From Rhytidiadelphus loreus (lineage: Eukaryota; Streptophyta; Bryopsida; Hypnales; Hylocomiaceae): a DNA stretch of 64,000 nucleotides. The notes beneath the pieces were generated by a model. It did no database searches and had not been told where the DNA came from. It saw nothing but the letters and a program-made list of their open reading frames with translations. Location of the stretch: assembly GCA_947034895.1 (NCBI GenBank), contig OX344764.1, positions 43,877,348-43,941,347 on the forward strand. The letters run 5' to 3'. Made by a program: the position numbers and the translations under genes. Each line of letters opens with the position of its first letter. Position 1 is the first letter of the stretch. This document shows positions 48,662-60,400 of the stretch, one piece after another.

Positions 48662-49098
48662 AATTGGGCGTTGGACTTACAAAAATTTGTGGACTTAAGT
48701 AATGATGATGCTAATACTATGGTAGATGCTCATAGTGGAGTGGCTACACAAATCAAGCATCAAGTAAATCCATACCTATCAGTGTGTCATTGTGTTGCGA
48801 TTTATTGAAGTTTGTGCTTTGTTTCTTCCGTGATGTATAGGGCAAGGATTTAGATCAAGCTACAACTATCTTAGAAAAGTTGTCTTAGTTCAAATTTGTT
48901 TATGTTTTGTATTTTTTTGCTAACATCTTGCATTCCTTGGCTATGTTGTCAATGGTGTTGCAATGTAAATTTGTGGATGTGACCACCATAGGTAGCATAG
49001 TGTGCATGGAGATAGCACATATTTGAATGTTGCTCATTGTAGAACCCACCAATTTGAACGTAGACATGTTCAACGCAGATATAAGGTATCATGTACTT
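48662..49098 (+). pseudogene. hAT transposase fragment, middle part
   Basis: An open stretch NWALDLQKFVDLSNDDANTM ends at CAA|GTAAAT (48763). A likely intron 48764-48840 ends in TAG, and translation resumes GKDLDQATTILEKLS, stop, then FKFVYVLYFFANILHSLAML, CKFVDVTTIGSIV and NADIRYHVL. This is the segment after the catalytic core in ZNF862-like hAT proteins. Two in-frame stops are visible. The reading is cut at codon Leu (CTT) by the CACTA element that starts at 49099 and continues as LEYGPF after 54362. Confidence 0.65.
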
Positions 49099-49344
49099 CA
49101 CTATAAGAAACCTAGCTTTTGTGGCATTTTGAAAAAATGGGTCATGTTTTTATTGGCATCAATGTGTCACAAATTTTGAGCTTGTGGGAGGTAGATTTTT
49201 GTTGGATGTTGGAAAAGATTTGGGATGTCAGAGCCAAAACAAGTAGATGACACAAGAAACGTGTATGTTTTTTTAGATATCAAATAAAACATGGTCATGT
49301 TTATTATAACATCTTCAAAACTATGGATATGCATCTTTGACTAG

Positions 49345-50297
49345 CACTAGAAGAAAAACATGTCATTCACAACCAACTACTATGCAACTAGTGCCCTATG
49401 CAACTGTGTTTGCAACTAGTTTCCTCTCTATTTGCACCAAATCTAATGTAGTTGTTTTGTGTCATTGTTTTACAACATTCATTCATTGTTTTAGTTGCAA
49501 AGTAGTCATTCTGTAGTTGCAAAAAAAGACTAGGAAACAACTAGTGTCCTATGCAACTATTATGCAACTGTAAAATGACCATAGTTGTTTCCTAGTTGTA
49601 CGCTAGTTGTTTCTTAGTTGCACTCTAGTTGTTTCCTAGTTGCTTTCAAAGTTCATTCCCATTCGTGTTATATCAATTGACCCATATCAATTGTAAAGAA
49701 TACCATTAGATTGAACATATAAGACTTGTAAGTTGTTATAGTCTTATGTCATGAATTCTTTTGATAGAATTCTAAGATTTCTATAATTTGTGGGTTTCTA
49801 CAATTTGTAGATTTTGTATATAAGAATTTAAAAAATAATCAAAATTCAAGAAATTTTATAATCTAGGAAATTGAATTTTGAAATCTAGGAAGAAGGTAGA
49901 TCTGAAATTTTGAAATCTAGGAAGAGGGTAGATTTGAAATTTTGAAATCTAGAAAAAGGTAGATTTGAAATTCAAAAATCTAAGAAAAAGGTAGTTCTGA
50001 AATTCTAAAATCTAGAAAGGAGGTAGATCTGAAAATTTGAAATCTACAAATCATTGAGATTTATATTTTAAAATTTACAAATCTACAAGTTGCAAGCAAG
50101 TTGCAAACAAGTTGCACACAAGGATGAAGTTCTTTGTATGGTGTCGGATGACAAAAAACCTTACAACTAGACTGCAACTAATGCGACTTGTCCATTGCAA
50201 CTACGGACTCTACATTGTCACCTAGTTGCAAATGTCCTATGCAACTACAAAATGAGTTGCATACTGTAGTTGCAAAACCCCTCATTTTCTTCTAGTG
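49345..50297. mobile_element. Mini-CACTA element, 953 bp, nested, TSD TAG
   Basis: Left tip CACTAGAAGAAAA at 49345; right tip TTTTCTTCTAGTG ending at 50297. TAG is duplicated at 49342-49344 and 50298-50300. Both subterminal regions (49365-49640 and 50085-50280) are packed with TGCAACTA/TAGTTGCA words, about 20 in all, the arrangement expected for TNPA-type binding sites. The centre holds a separate tandem repeat. Purely non-coding, so it depends on a transposase from elsewhere. Confidence 0.88.
49868..50050. repeat. About 34-bp tandem repeat in the mini-CACTA core
   Basis: Units built on AAATCTAGGAAGAGGGTAGA followed by TTTGAAATTTTG recur five to six times with small changes. Confidence 0.75.
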
Positions 50298-50465
50298 TAG
50301 GGATTCTAGATTTCCTTTGGATAAATTTTTATAAGTTATTGTAGGCTGAGGTAAATCGCAAACCAAATGAGAAAAATATAGGAGAAGGGCGACCATGTGG
50401 CATGCCTTGGAAAAAAAGAAAAATGGATGGATGCACACTATGGATGAAAAGAGCAGCTCTTTTAA

Positions 50466-50770
50466 CATTAGAAGAGATTTCAGCCCTCTGGAGGGCTGTG
50501 AGTTCCTAGACTATGGGAACTGGTTTGCAGGGGCCGCAGCAGCTTGCAGACGTGGAATGGCGACTTCCACGTCGGAAAAGAATAATTTTTTTTTTCAAAA
50601 TAAAAAATGAAATTTTTTTTTCTGTTTTTTTTTGCATTTCAAGAATAAAACTGTTTTTCTTTTTTGAATTTTTTTTTATCGGGAATAGCCGTTCCCCCAA
50701 AACTGCAGGGGGACAGTTCCCCCGCAGCTGCTTGAAAGGGCCCTCCAAGGGTCCGAAAACTCCTCTAATG
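50466..50770. mobile_element. CATTAGA-ended MITE (copy 2), 305 bp
   Basis: Left end CATTAGAAGAGATTTCAG..CCCTCTGGAGGGC; the right end reversed reads CATTAGAGGAGTTTTCGG..CCCTTGGAGGGC, so the terminal inverted repeat spans about 35 bp with few mismatches. A TA duplication inside the shared TTAGA tip is possible but unproven. The middle has long A/T runs, like copy 1 at 46463. Inserted inside the 49099-54359 CACTA element. Confidence 0.65.
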
Positions 50771-52210
50771 CAAGTGAGATGGTAGGAAGTAAGTCAACTC
50801 ATATAGGATATGTAAAGCAAGAATTGTGTTCAAAGTAGAATGTTTGAAAAAATGTCCACATGTTTGAAAAAATGTTTAAATGTCAGAAATAATGTCTACA
50901 TGCAATGCGTTCAACTTTGCATCTTTGAATTATTCCATATCCTTTGTCATAGATGGACAATGGATTTTATTATAAAATGGACCTTTCCACTCTTCATTTT
51001 CACTAAATGTCAATGAAGTAATTACTTGACTTTGCCATCAAAAATTCTTATGATGGTACATAGTAGATTTCTTGTTGAATTTGACAATTTTTCTTATTCA
51101 CATTTTTTTGGGACTTTTCTTTTAAATAATAATTTTGTGCTGACCCTATACTATAGATATAGTGTGTAACAATTGGTACCTCTAATACAAATAGATGTCT
51201 AAGTTGACGTCTCTTAAAACTAAATTTATATTGCTAAGTTAGGTCAAAAAAATCTCACGTATCATTACCTGTTGGGTAGGCATTGAGATGGAATCTACAT
51301 GGCCTACACGTGGAGCATTTTGGAACGCTTAGGACACCCATTTTCTATAGTTGTTTTCATTGAACAGATTGACATTATGGTTTGTTTTTTAAATTTTGGA
51401 CATTTTTTAGGACATCAAATGTAATGGATTATAGGTGACATTATAGTTAATGCACCTTTTATTCAAAAAATTTACTACCACATGCACGTGATTTTTCCTG
51501 CGTAAAGAAAAAATCACCCCTAGAGTTGGCCGAGGGGAAGTGTATGGGATCGTATATCCACTGGCCTTTCAAGCTAATCACCTAATATTTCAAACTACCC
51601 TAAAAAGTTCTAACACGAATTAGGGGCAGCACTCTAAATCACTCCAATGTGTGTCTTAAAATCACCACATCCACCTAACATATGTTTAAAGAAGTTCGGG
51701 TAACCTCCTAGACAAAAATCTTCACAGAAATCTCCAAATAGGGCTCAAAATGGGCCAATTAAAGTCCTAGAAACTAATTATAGCACACACATTCACCAAA
51801 AATCACCAAATCCACATGCATGACCCCTTCAATCAAAACAAGGAAAATAAAATTGTCATCAATCATTACAATTATTATTATTATTCATCAAGCAAAAAAA
51901 AAGTTGTAAAACAACCTTCAAAGCAAAAACAGTCACCACAATCTAGCAATCGACTTCTATTCACTGATTTGGTTGCTTTGTCCTCTTCCTTGCTCCAAAT
52001 TGGGTGAGTCATATCTTTTTTGGAAAGCTAACTCCAAGACTCATCATCCCTTTAAATTTCAACTCAATCCGCCTTGCTGATCTTCCGCAATTGCCAGTCA
52101 AAGTTGCAATCTTCAATTGTGGCGACAACAGATCTTCTCACACAAAATCAACCACCAACACTTTGTTTGTGCTCCAAATTGGGCAAACCTAGAATTTTTG
52201 AAAAGTCAGC
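50771..52210. other. CACTA element interior, non-coding
   Basis: AT-rich with several words duplicated (for example TGTTTGAAAAAATGT at about 50840 and 50863). A frame at 51816-52007 encodes a Lys/Gln/Ser-rich low-complexity stretch and is not considered a gene. Confidence 0.45.
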
Positions 52211-52459
52211 TTAACCCCTGAGTGCCCAAGAGGCCAAAATCTGGCCTCTCTATTTTGAAAAACGTTCTTGTTTGACCATCATAATCTTTTGAGTAGTACG
52301 GTCAAAGGACAAGTCCTTTTCTCCACACCTCTTGGTCCCTCTTGAATATCAATCGGTATAGTTGGATTATGTGGATCTCTTCTTAGAAGAAAGCTTGAGT
52401 GGATTGAAGTGGAAAAGGTATGGATTTCAGTGAATTTGCTCTGGGCGCTTAGGGGTTAA
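52211..52459. mobile_element. Short TTAA-flanked MITE, second family
   Basis: TTAA at 52211-52214 is followed by CCCCTGAGTGCCCAAGAG; at the other end CTCTGGGCGCTTAGGGG is followed by TTAA at 52456-52459. Reversed, the right tip is CCCCTAAGCGCCCAGAG, so the 17-18-bp inverted repeats match with two substitutions and one indel. A TTAA duplication with C-run tips is characteristic of piggyBac-type transposition. 241 bp between the TTAAs, no coding capacity. Confidence 0.75.
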
Positions 52460-54358
52460 AGGCGCATCATCCCTTCAAAATTTGGCTCCATTTGATTTTC
52501 CATTTCCATGCAATCACCTATCAAAGTTGGTAGTCCAAACTGCACTTCAAATTCTCCCTAATTCTCCACCACTTTCCCATTTGACCTCAAAACCCTCCAT
52601 TATCACCCATTTTCTTTCCAAAAATGTGGTGAAACCTACTCAACAAATTGTTTAACATGCTTTCCTTTCTTAGTTTCTCACAATTCATGCTAAAAGACAC
52701 CTATAATCTCAACAATGCTTCTAATACACATGCATCCAAAAACTTGCAAAAAAGGGGAGAGAGTTTGGAACCCAAAATTGAGTATACGGGTAGATGCAAG
52801 AAACAACGAACAATTTAGGAAGCGTTCTGCCAAAACTGCATTTTTTTTGCCTAGTACTACAAGTACTGCTAGTACTACAAAACGGAGCAATCTCAGCCGT
52901 TGATCCAAAAATCAATGGCAAATAGTACTTTTGAGTACTTTATAATACTGAAATAGTACTACTTAAAAAAAATTATAGTTTGTCACAGAAAGTAGATAAA
53001 ATTAAGTATAAATTAATAATAATTAGAAAATCATGAATAAAAAAACCCTAAAAATTGGCCATTTGTAAAGACTTTATAGTGATTACATTTCACCAAAAAC
53101 TAAAAGTTGAAACCATCATGAATGTTTGGAGCGCTATGGGCAAGGGACCTCTATTTGCATGCATGTTGAGGACAAAGAATTGTGTTTTATTGAATGCCCT
53201 TTGGTGAGCACATGCCCTTCTATTGTGGCAATAGCCTACAACAATCCTAGACGTACATCATCATTTTTGGATACTCCATAGCACTAAAAAAACCCTAAAA
53301 TGCAAAGTGTAACAAATTAGGTAAATTACAATTTAATTAAAGGATTTTTTTTCAAAATTTCTCAAAAATAAGGAATTTGAAGACTTCCAAGTTAGCCATC
53401 TCCAATAAAAATTTCAAGTACATGGACTTCATTTCCCAAAAGATATGGCGAATGGCATCTCCGTCATTCCAATTGTGACGTAAAATAGTACCGGTGTTTC
53501 TTGCATTCATCCATATCCAACTTCTAAACGGATTATTTTTTTCTAACTACTTTCATCCTACCTTCATTTACCATCAAATTGCTATTTTAGTGTAAAAAAC
53601 GTCAAATTAGTGCAAGTCGCGCTAAATTACTGTAACTACACTAATTTAGTGTAGACTACGCTAACTTAGTGTCAGCCCCCTAAATTCTTGTAAAATCCTT
53701 TTTTTAATGTTTTTCTCACTACTCTAGTGTTCTACTAATAGTTTTAGTTTGCTAACTTCTTTTATGTTTGTTTTTATTTATTATTTTTTTGGTGGTTTCA
53801 CTTTACTTCAAGTTTCATTTCTTACTTCTATTCTTTTGTTTTTAATTCACTTTTGTATTTTTTGTACTTCTTAGTTTTTTGGTTTGCAATTTAATTCTAA
53901 TTTCAATTCCTACTCTTAGTCTTTTGTTTTCATTTGGGTTTTGTATTGTTTGTAGTTGTTATCTTTTTAGTTTCCTAATTAATTCTACTTTTTTTTCTTA
54001 CTTAGTAGTATTTTTATTTTTTATTTTATCATCATTTTTCCTTTAACCTAATTTTGTTACTCTACCAAATCTTGCTTAACTTCTTTTTAGTTTTAAATTC
54101 TCATTTTTTCCTAGACTTTTTCCTTCATTTTTACCTAATTGCATTTTAAAACTTTAGTATTCATTTTCCAAAGTTCCTATTGTATTCTATTGAAAAAGTC
54201 CCTAATTTGTAGTTTAGGTTTACTTTGCCGTTCTAATACTTCCTAACATGTAATTTAATTCATTTTGTTTAAATTTTCCACTTTCTAAAATGTGAACCAT
54301 TATAGTGGTTCACACCACATCTTCTAAAACATCACATAAGACAAGGATTTCTTATAGT
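52460..54358. other. CACTA element interior and right subterminal region
   Basis: Non-coding. Noted are TAGTACTAC words near 52850-52970, a 19-bp palindrome CTACACTAATTTAGTGTAG at 53636-53654, and a strongly T-rich plus strand from 53.7 to 54.3 kb. Confidence 0.45.
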
Positions 54359-54362
54359 GCTT

Positions 54363-55024
54363 CTTGAATATGGCCCTTTCAAGGGTCATTTGAGGAAGCT
54401 TATAAGTGAGATTAGGGGGGAAATGTTCTATGGGTTCAAAATGCAACTCTCTAAGCTAAGAACCGATTTGGAAGAAACATTACATTTTCAATGACTATTC
54501 GTTTACAAAGGCAATTTGTTAGGTTTTAGAAGCTAGATTTTGTGGCAATGACATCATTTCTTGTTTCAAAATCTTTAATCCTTCTAATATGCCTTTTAAA
54601 CAAGTTGGTCTGCAAAATTGAGGTGGCATTGAGTTGGATACTTTGATCGCATTGTATAGAGTTGATCAGTTACATTCAATTTTTTCCTTTCCTTCTTTAA
54701 TGTGCATGCTTGTAAACACGAGTTTTTGTCCTTCAAATTGCAATGAACAATTGAATGGGGAAACAAAAATTTCCGAGATCTATGAGTTATATGATCACAT
54801 GGAATCATGCCCTACAAACATGTTACCCTAACTCAATTATCCTTATAGAAATAGCTAGAGTATAGTGTATCTCAACAGCTACTTGTGAGAGAGCTTTTAA
54901 CGTTCAAAACTTGATTAAAACTCACCTTAAAAACAAGCTAGGAAGTAAAAACCTAGAAGTGTTGCTTAGAATTGCTTTACAGGGACTCAAGGAAATGAAT
55001 GATAGATGCCATACCCTTGTGTAA
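54363..55024 (+). pseudogene. hAT transposase fragment, C-terminal part with dimerisation domain
   Basis: Continues the hAT gene after the CACTA insertion: LEYGPF, FKMQLSKLRTDLEETLHF in shifting frames, then WGGIELDTLIALY-like sequence. At 54872-55024 comes the hAT C-terminal dimerisation segment: STATCERAFNVQNLIKTHLK, then NLEVLLRIALQGLKEMND, ending in TAA. The S..CER.F...N.IKT..KN.L pattern is diagnostic. Multiple stops and frame changes upstream of 54872 make it a pseudogene. Confidence 0.8.
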
Positions 55025-55297
55025 GAATGAAAGGAAATACAAATTTCTTTATGCTAACTCATCTACTTATTTGTCTACTCCAACCATAAGTCCTAATGCA
55101 AGCAATGCATCTTCTTCATATAGAGATGTACATTAACAGGAGACACCATTGTCATAGCTTGTGATGGCTTGCATGGCATTGTTGCATTTTGTTTTTGTGC
55201 ACATGTGGTTTTGATTCTTTTGAATGGTGTTCTGTGGGCATGTTGTACTAATCAGCCTCTCCAAAATGCATGGACCCTCTTTTGGATCTGTGCATTT

Positions 55298-56232
55298 TTA
55301 ACCCTTAAAGGACCGTCACTATATTTTCACCAAAAACGCTCCAAAACTGCCATTTCTAGTACAAGTACCAAAATTTTGAAAAAAAACTTTTTTTGACATA
55401 TCTAACCGTAGGATCTTGTATTATATAGTATCAAAAACATGTGGTAAAATTTTCAGACATTTCCACCGGGTGGATTGCAAGATATAAGCATTCAAACTAA
55501 CTAAAATTATTTTTTTGACCCTTCGAAAAGCAGGGCAGCTGCACTTCACAAGCTCACATTTCTATAAAAAAAATGACCTAAATGGTGGTGCTTCTTTGGA
55601 TTTGTTTTCCTAAACAAGTTGGCCACATGCTTGAAAAATTTCAGATCATTTGGAATAGTACAACATATAGGAAAAAAATAGTAAGTAGGTAGTAGTAGAG
55701 AATGATTAAAAATACTAAATTATTTACAAATTAAATATGGAATTGAAAATTTTGCAATCCCAATGGTCAAAATTTTGTAATAATGTATCTACATCCTAAG
55801 ATTTTATTTTTGTCCAAAAATATTGAAAATTGGATAAGATAAAGGATTTCAAAGTTTATTTTAGAGTAGGAAATCCAAAACTGCCCGCAAACAAAAAATC
55901 CTCATAACTTTTGACTCATTGATCAAAATGGAATAATTCAAATCTTTTTGTGTATATAAAACTCTAAAAAATCAATTCCAAATTTTTGTTTCTGAAAAAA
56001 GTGATTTTTTCTGATCTGCCCGAACTGCCCGGTTGGGAAAAAAATTAACATATTAGGCTATAACTTTTGACTCGTATTTCCAAATGTCATGAAATTTAGT
56101 GCATATGAAAGATCTTCCTTGCCCCCACATTCTATTAAAATTTCAGTTCCAAATATGAAAATCTCTGCTCGTAGGTACCTGCCCCAAAAAATTATACAGC
56201 CAAAAAACACAGTCCGGTCCTTTAGGGGTTAA
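55298..56232 (+). mobile_element. TTAA/CCC-family copy (e), complete
   Basis: Left tip TTAACCCTTAAAGGACCG at 55298; right tip CGGTCCTTTAGGGGTTAA ending at 56232. The tips are inverted repeats with one mismatch over 18 bp. If TTAA is the target duplication, the element proper starts with CCC, as piggyBac elements do. 935 bp, no usable reading frame. It is the best-preserved of five copies in the window and the reference for the others. Confidence 0.8.
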
Positions 56233-57456
56233 AAGGATGAATCCTTGGCCCTAAACTAGTAAGGCAATGCTAGACTCAAATCTTCCTAGGAATATTGTAA
56301 TATGCAAATGAAACCCTCTCAAAGCAAAAGAAAGCAACTTAAGTAAGATAAACAAAAAAAAAATTTAAAACGGACCATATTCACAAAGTCAACGTCGCTA
56401 GCGTGCGAGCTTGGAGCGGGGAGCTTGTGAGCGGGGAGCCTTAAAAACCAGATTTCAAAATTTTTTGGAAGAAATTAAAAAAAAAAAAAAAATTCTTACA
56501 AAAATGTGTCAGAATTTACTATATTTAGTAAATTTTAGTACCTATGACCACGACACCTATTACTGTGGATGATGAAATGTTTTGTCCATGGGTAGAAAAT
56601 TGTCATTTCCTGTGAGAAAAAAAAATGAAACCTTTTTCCACAACGAAGTTCTTTAGGTTAGCCACTACAAGTTATGTGTAGTATCTGCTCACAATATTTT
56701 TTTAGGAACATAATGTATTCTCTGAAGCAACTAATATTTACAAGAATAAACTAAAGTTTGAGGTAGTCTCTACTATTGCTACAGAAGTGATTCCATAATT
56801 GGAAGATCATTACATAGATTGCATCCACATCCTTTATAACAAAGCCAAACAGTTTAGGGTTTAGGGTTCAAGTCTCACTGCCCACTCACAATAAATTTAC
56901 TCCAACTTAAGGGATTTAGGGTTTCTTTGGAAAAATAATTGAAATGACAGAAGGGTTCATCTCCCAAACAAAAACAAATGGTAAAAGAAGACTGTTTGTT
57001 AAAAAATATATATATAATGCTTAAAGAAAAGGAAAGGGAAGGATGAATAAAATAGGGTTCGGGAAAGAAATGAAATTAAAATTAAAGAGTGATGGAAAGA
57101 AATGACAATGAAATGGATAAAAAATTAAAGTAAATATACAAATATGTATATAAATGGAAGAAAATAAAATAAAATGGTCAAATACAACAAATTATGGATT
57201 ACAATGGAAAAATTTAAGACATAAAATGTTTTAGCAAATACTCATCAAATTTAGGAAAATCATATTCATATGTCCATTCCCAAATTTTGTACTCATACAT
57301 TCATAACTGCATATTCCAAACAAAATATTTTAAACATACTCCCTTATATTAAAAATGCATAAATGTTCTCCTAATTCACATACAACTAGCAACTTCAAAC
57401 AAATCCAATCCAATTTCATACTATTCAAAGAAATACATAAAACTATATTGTCTTTA
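56233..57456. other. Downstream flank of transposase copy B
   Basis: AT-rich, with a GC-rich patch at 56396-56440 (GAGCTTGGAGCGGGGAGC and similar). In the orientation of copy B this resembles the C-rich patch downstream of copy A at 40867-40922. No gene seen. Confidence 0.45.
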
Positions 57457-60400
57457 CTACTCTGGAAGTGTGATGATTCCTGCTTTAACTAGAAGAACCT
57501 TCAACTCATTCAAGCTATAACTCGATGCATGAATGAACTTGTCTTCGTGGATGTCCATCTTACAGAAATACCGGTATAGGTAATACAAGTGCTTGCAATT
57601 CACATACTGTTGTTGTCCTCCAATAGCTGAAATTGCCATGTTGGTAAAGTCTGGGCACGTGCATGACGGATACATACCCAAAGAAATTCGATACACGTTT
57701 CGATTATTCTCAGCCCTTGTCTGTAGCGATATAATTGCACCGAGCCCTGGAAAAGGCAACAATGTTACTCCAAGTATTTCTCCTTTGACGTTGCTAGCAC
57801 TCTCCCATTTATTTCGTTGCTTTGCAGTTGGTGCAGTTGCGATTTTCCGAATGGTTCGATTATTTCTAACCGTCGGATACACATGACCATCATGCGGAGT
57901 TGGCTGATCATAAAGGATGCTCTGGAATATGTTGGACATATTGAACAGACGACAAGGAGACAATGTAGGGCGTTCTTGTAGTTGAAAGCCAGCATGTTGC
58001 AACATTAATGTCTCTTCACGGCTGAGGTTTGTTCCTGTCAAAACAGGCCATACCTCTGGCAAGTCTGGCCAATCTATTACCCACTTGCGTTTAGTACCTT
58101 TCACACATCGTTCAATGTCATCTGCACAAAACCAGAAGTCTGCCACCACTTCTCGCTTACTTCCATAATCTTCTTTTCTCCCTCGATAGGTGGGAGCAGG
58201 GGTGCCCTTTTGTCCTTTTGAAATTTTTGAAGTGCACCTAATATTTGATCCTCGCTGTTGAGCATGACATTTTGCTTTAGATTTCTGGCTGATCCTTGCA
58301 ATGTGCCACTTCGACGTGTTACAGTCACTTTCAAATGCAATCGCAACATGTCCAGAAGTATTCACCTCAACATTTTTACCCTTGTCCCCCAAAGAGTCCA
58401 TTGAAGCTGCTGAATATCGCGTCCGAACACGAGGTTGAGAGAAATTGACTTTATCCGGCCTATGTGAGTCTCCGGCATTGCCAATGGGTACATCCAACTT
58501 CCTCTTCGTGCTTCCAAATATTTCTTCTCCTTCCAAGTGCGGTATGCGAGTACTAACACCTTCAGATCCCGGTAATGTGTTTAGTGCCTCTGCAATTTTT
58601 TTAGGATCTTGACTTCGTCTTGCAGCTCTCAACTTCAACTCTCCCTTTGATGGACCAAATCCTGATGCATGACCCTTTAAGTAAGCACGGTAGTTTGTCA
58701 TTTGCATCCACGCACGGATACTGTCATCGCAAGTGGCATCAAACAAATTGTTTCCTCGATTTCCAGACATTTGAAGCCACTTGTTATGAATGGTTTCTGA
58801 CAAGTTGCAAGATGGCATGACTGCCATCTCCTCCAAACTCAATCCCTGAAAAGGCAACCCCCCAAAAATTTACCACCTCCTCATCAATTGCATATTCTAA
58901 ATGCAAGACCAATTTCGAATTGAAACCACTCAACATAGATACAAAGCGTATGACAAATAGAATTAAAAATAATGGTAACGGCTTAAACCAACATCATTAC
59001 AACTAAAATACACTTCACATTCACTACACACAATCCGTTCCCAATATAATTTTTTCCAAAAAAAAAAAAAAAAAAATTCTACGTGAACCAAATCTGGGGG
59101 TACTGTGAGGTTGTCCAAAAACCTATGTCGGACCCGACGGAGGTTCTTGGACAACCTTATAGTACCCCCACATTTGGTTCCTGTAGGATTATTAGAATTA
59201 TTTTTGGTTAAAACCCATTTAATAATAATATTATTTATGGAGGTCACACTCATTTTACAAACATATCAAATGAACACTAGTACAAATATAACAATTGCAA
59301 TCATAAATAAAGATGAAGATTTTAAACAACAACGGCACTCACCATTTGCATGAAGCCTCCCCACTGGCGGTACCGAAAATGCCAGAATGCAAGCCAATGA
59401 TCCAAGTGATGAAGTGCATCAGTAGTGGTAGCTCCAGATGATAACCACCATGATCGAATTGTAAGGTATTTTGTCTCTGCGTCTTCCATAGACTTCGCAT
59501 CTTTGTACTGCTTACATAATAAATTATGTTGCTGTTGGAATGATTCTTTGATGTACTTTTGTGTGTGTTTTTGAAGTGAAGTACTCCAATGCAACAAGCA
59601 AGTCCTCTCTCGATTATCCATTTTCTGATTTGCAAAACCACTGCCGTAGACAATACGAACTGCATTCCAGTTGGCCATAGCACTATCTGCCATGAAGCCC
59701 TTGAAGTTTGGTTGTTCCACTCCGTGTTGTGACATAACGCCATTCAAGCATTTCCAAAAAAGCACTTGAATCTCGGTATCTTCAGATTGCATATTGCATG
59801 TTGCAATGGTCATCACCTTCTTATAATCAGAATCATACACGTGACAAGCCATTGTGGTCCACTCCTTCACACGCTTCACGTGGTCAAACATCATCCACGC
59901 ATTCTGAAGATTTCCTCCAGGTTGCATACGCTTCACCAAGTCCACTCCACTTCCAGGTCCTTCGGTCAACATCTTAAAAATGTAAACTTTTTCCTTTCCT
60001 TGGCCAGGAAAGACACTGTTGTGAATGAATTCGAACTTTGACTCTTTCTTCATGGTCATAATGTTGTCGATGATACCTCCGCGGTTGTTTGAGCGAAAGG
60101 AAGATATGACATTTCGAATGTTTGGACTGCTTAAGTATTCAAATCGATCCATGACTTCTTCTAATTCCTGTCCCCTCAACATCTCTTTCTCTCCCACTCC
60201 ATCGTGAAACAAATAGGTGGTCAGAAAATCTTTGCTTGCAGAGAGAGCAATTGCAGAGTTCGTGGCTGTTGGTGTTTTGGACACTTGTACCGCAATGAGT
60301 TCACATATCTTCTCTGCGGAATCTCTATACATGCCTTTTGCTATTGGGTGAGAATGATCTCCAATGTGAATAGTGGCCCTAATCATCTTCGGATTCTCAC

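Larger units (their letters stand above)
49099..54359. mobile_element. Non-autonomous CACTA element, 5261 bp, TSD CTT
   Basis: Left tip CACTATAAGAAACC at 49099, right tip GGATTTCTTATAGTG ending at 54359 (reversed CACTATAAGAAATCC). Flanks are CTT at 49096-49098 and CTT at 54360-54362, a 3-bp duplication as in all CACTA elements. It interrupts the hAT transposase exactly between ..YHVL and LEYGP... No transposase frame is present inside. Right subterminal words such as ACTAATTTAGTGTAG and GCTAA.TTAGTGT recur at 53590-53680. Its tips nearly match the right tip of the large CACTA element at 33374, so the same transposase may have moved both (inference). Confidence 0.88.

Noticed and set aside
49340..50300. 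CRISPR-like array of short repeats
   Set aside because: TGCAACTA words are in both orientations and irregularly spaced, as in CACTA subterminal regions; the context is a plant nuclear genome.
56850..56915. TTTAGGGTTTAGGG as an interstitial telomere
   Set aside because: Only two full units plus one separate TTTAGGG; too short to distinguish from chance.
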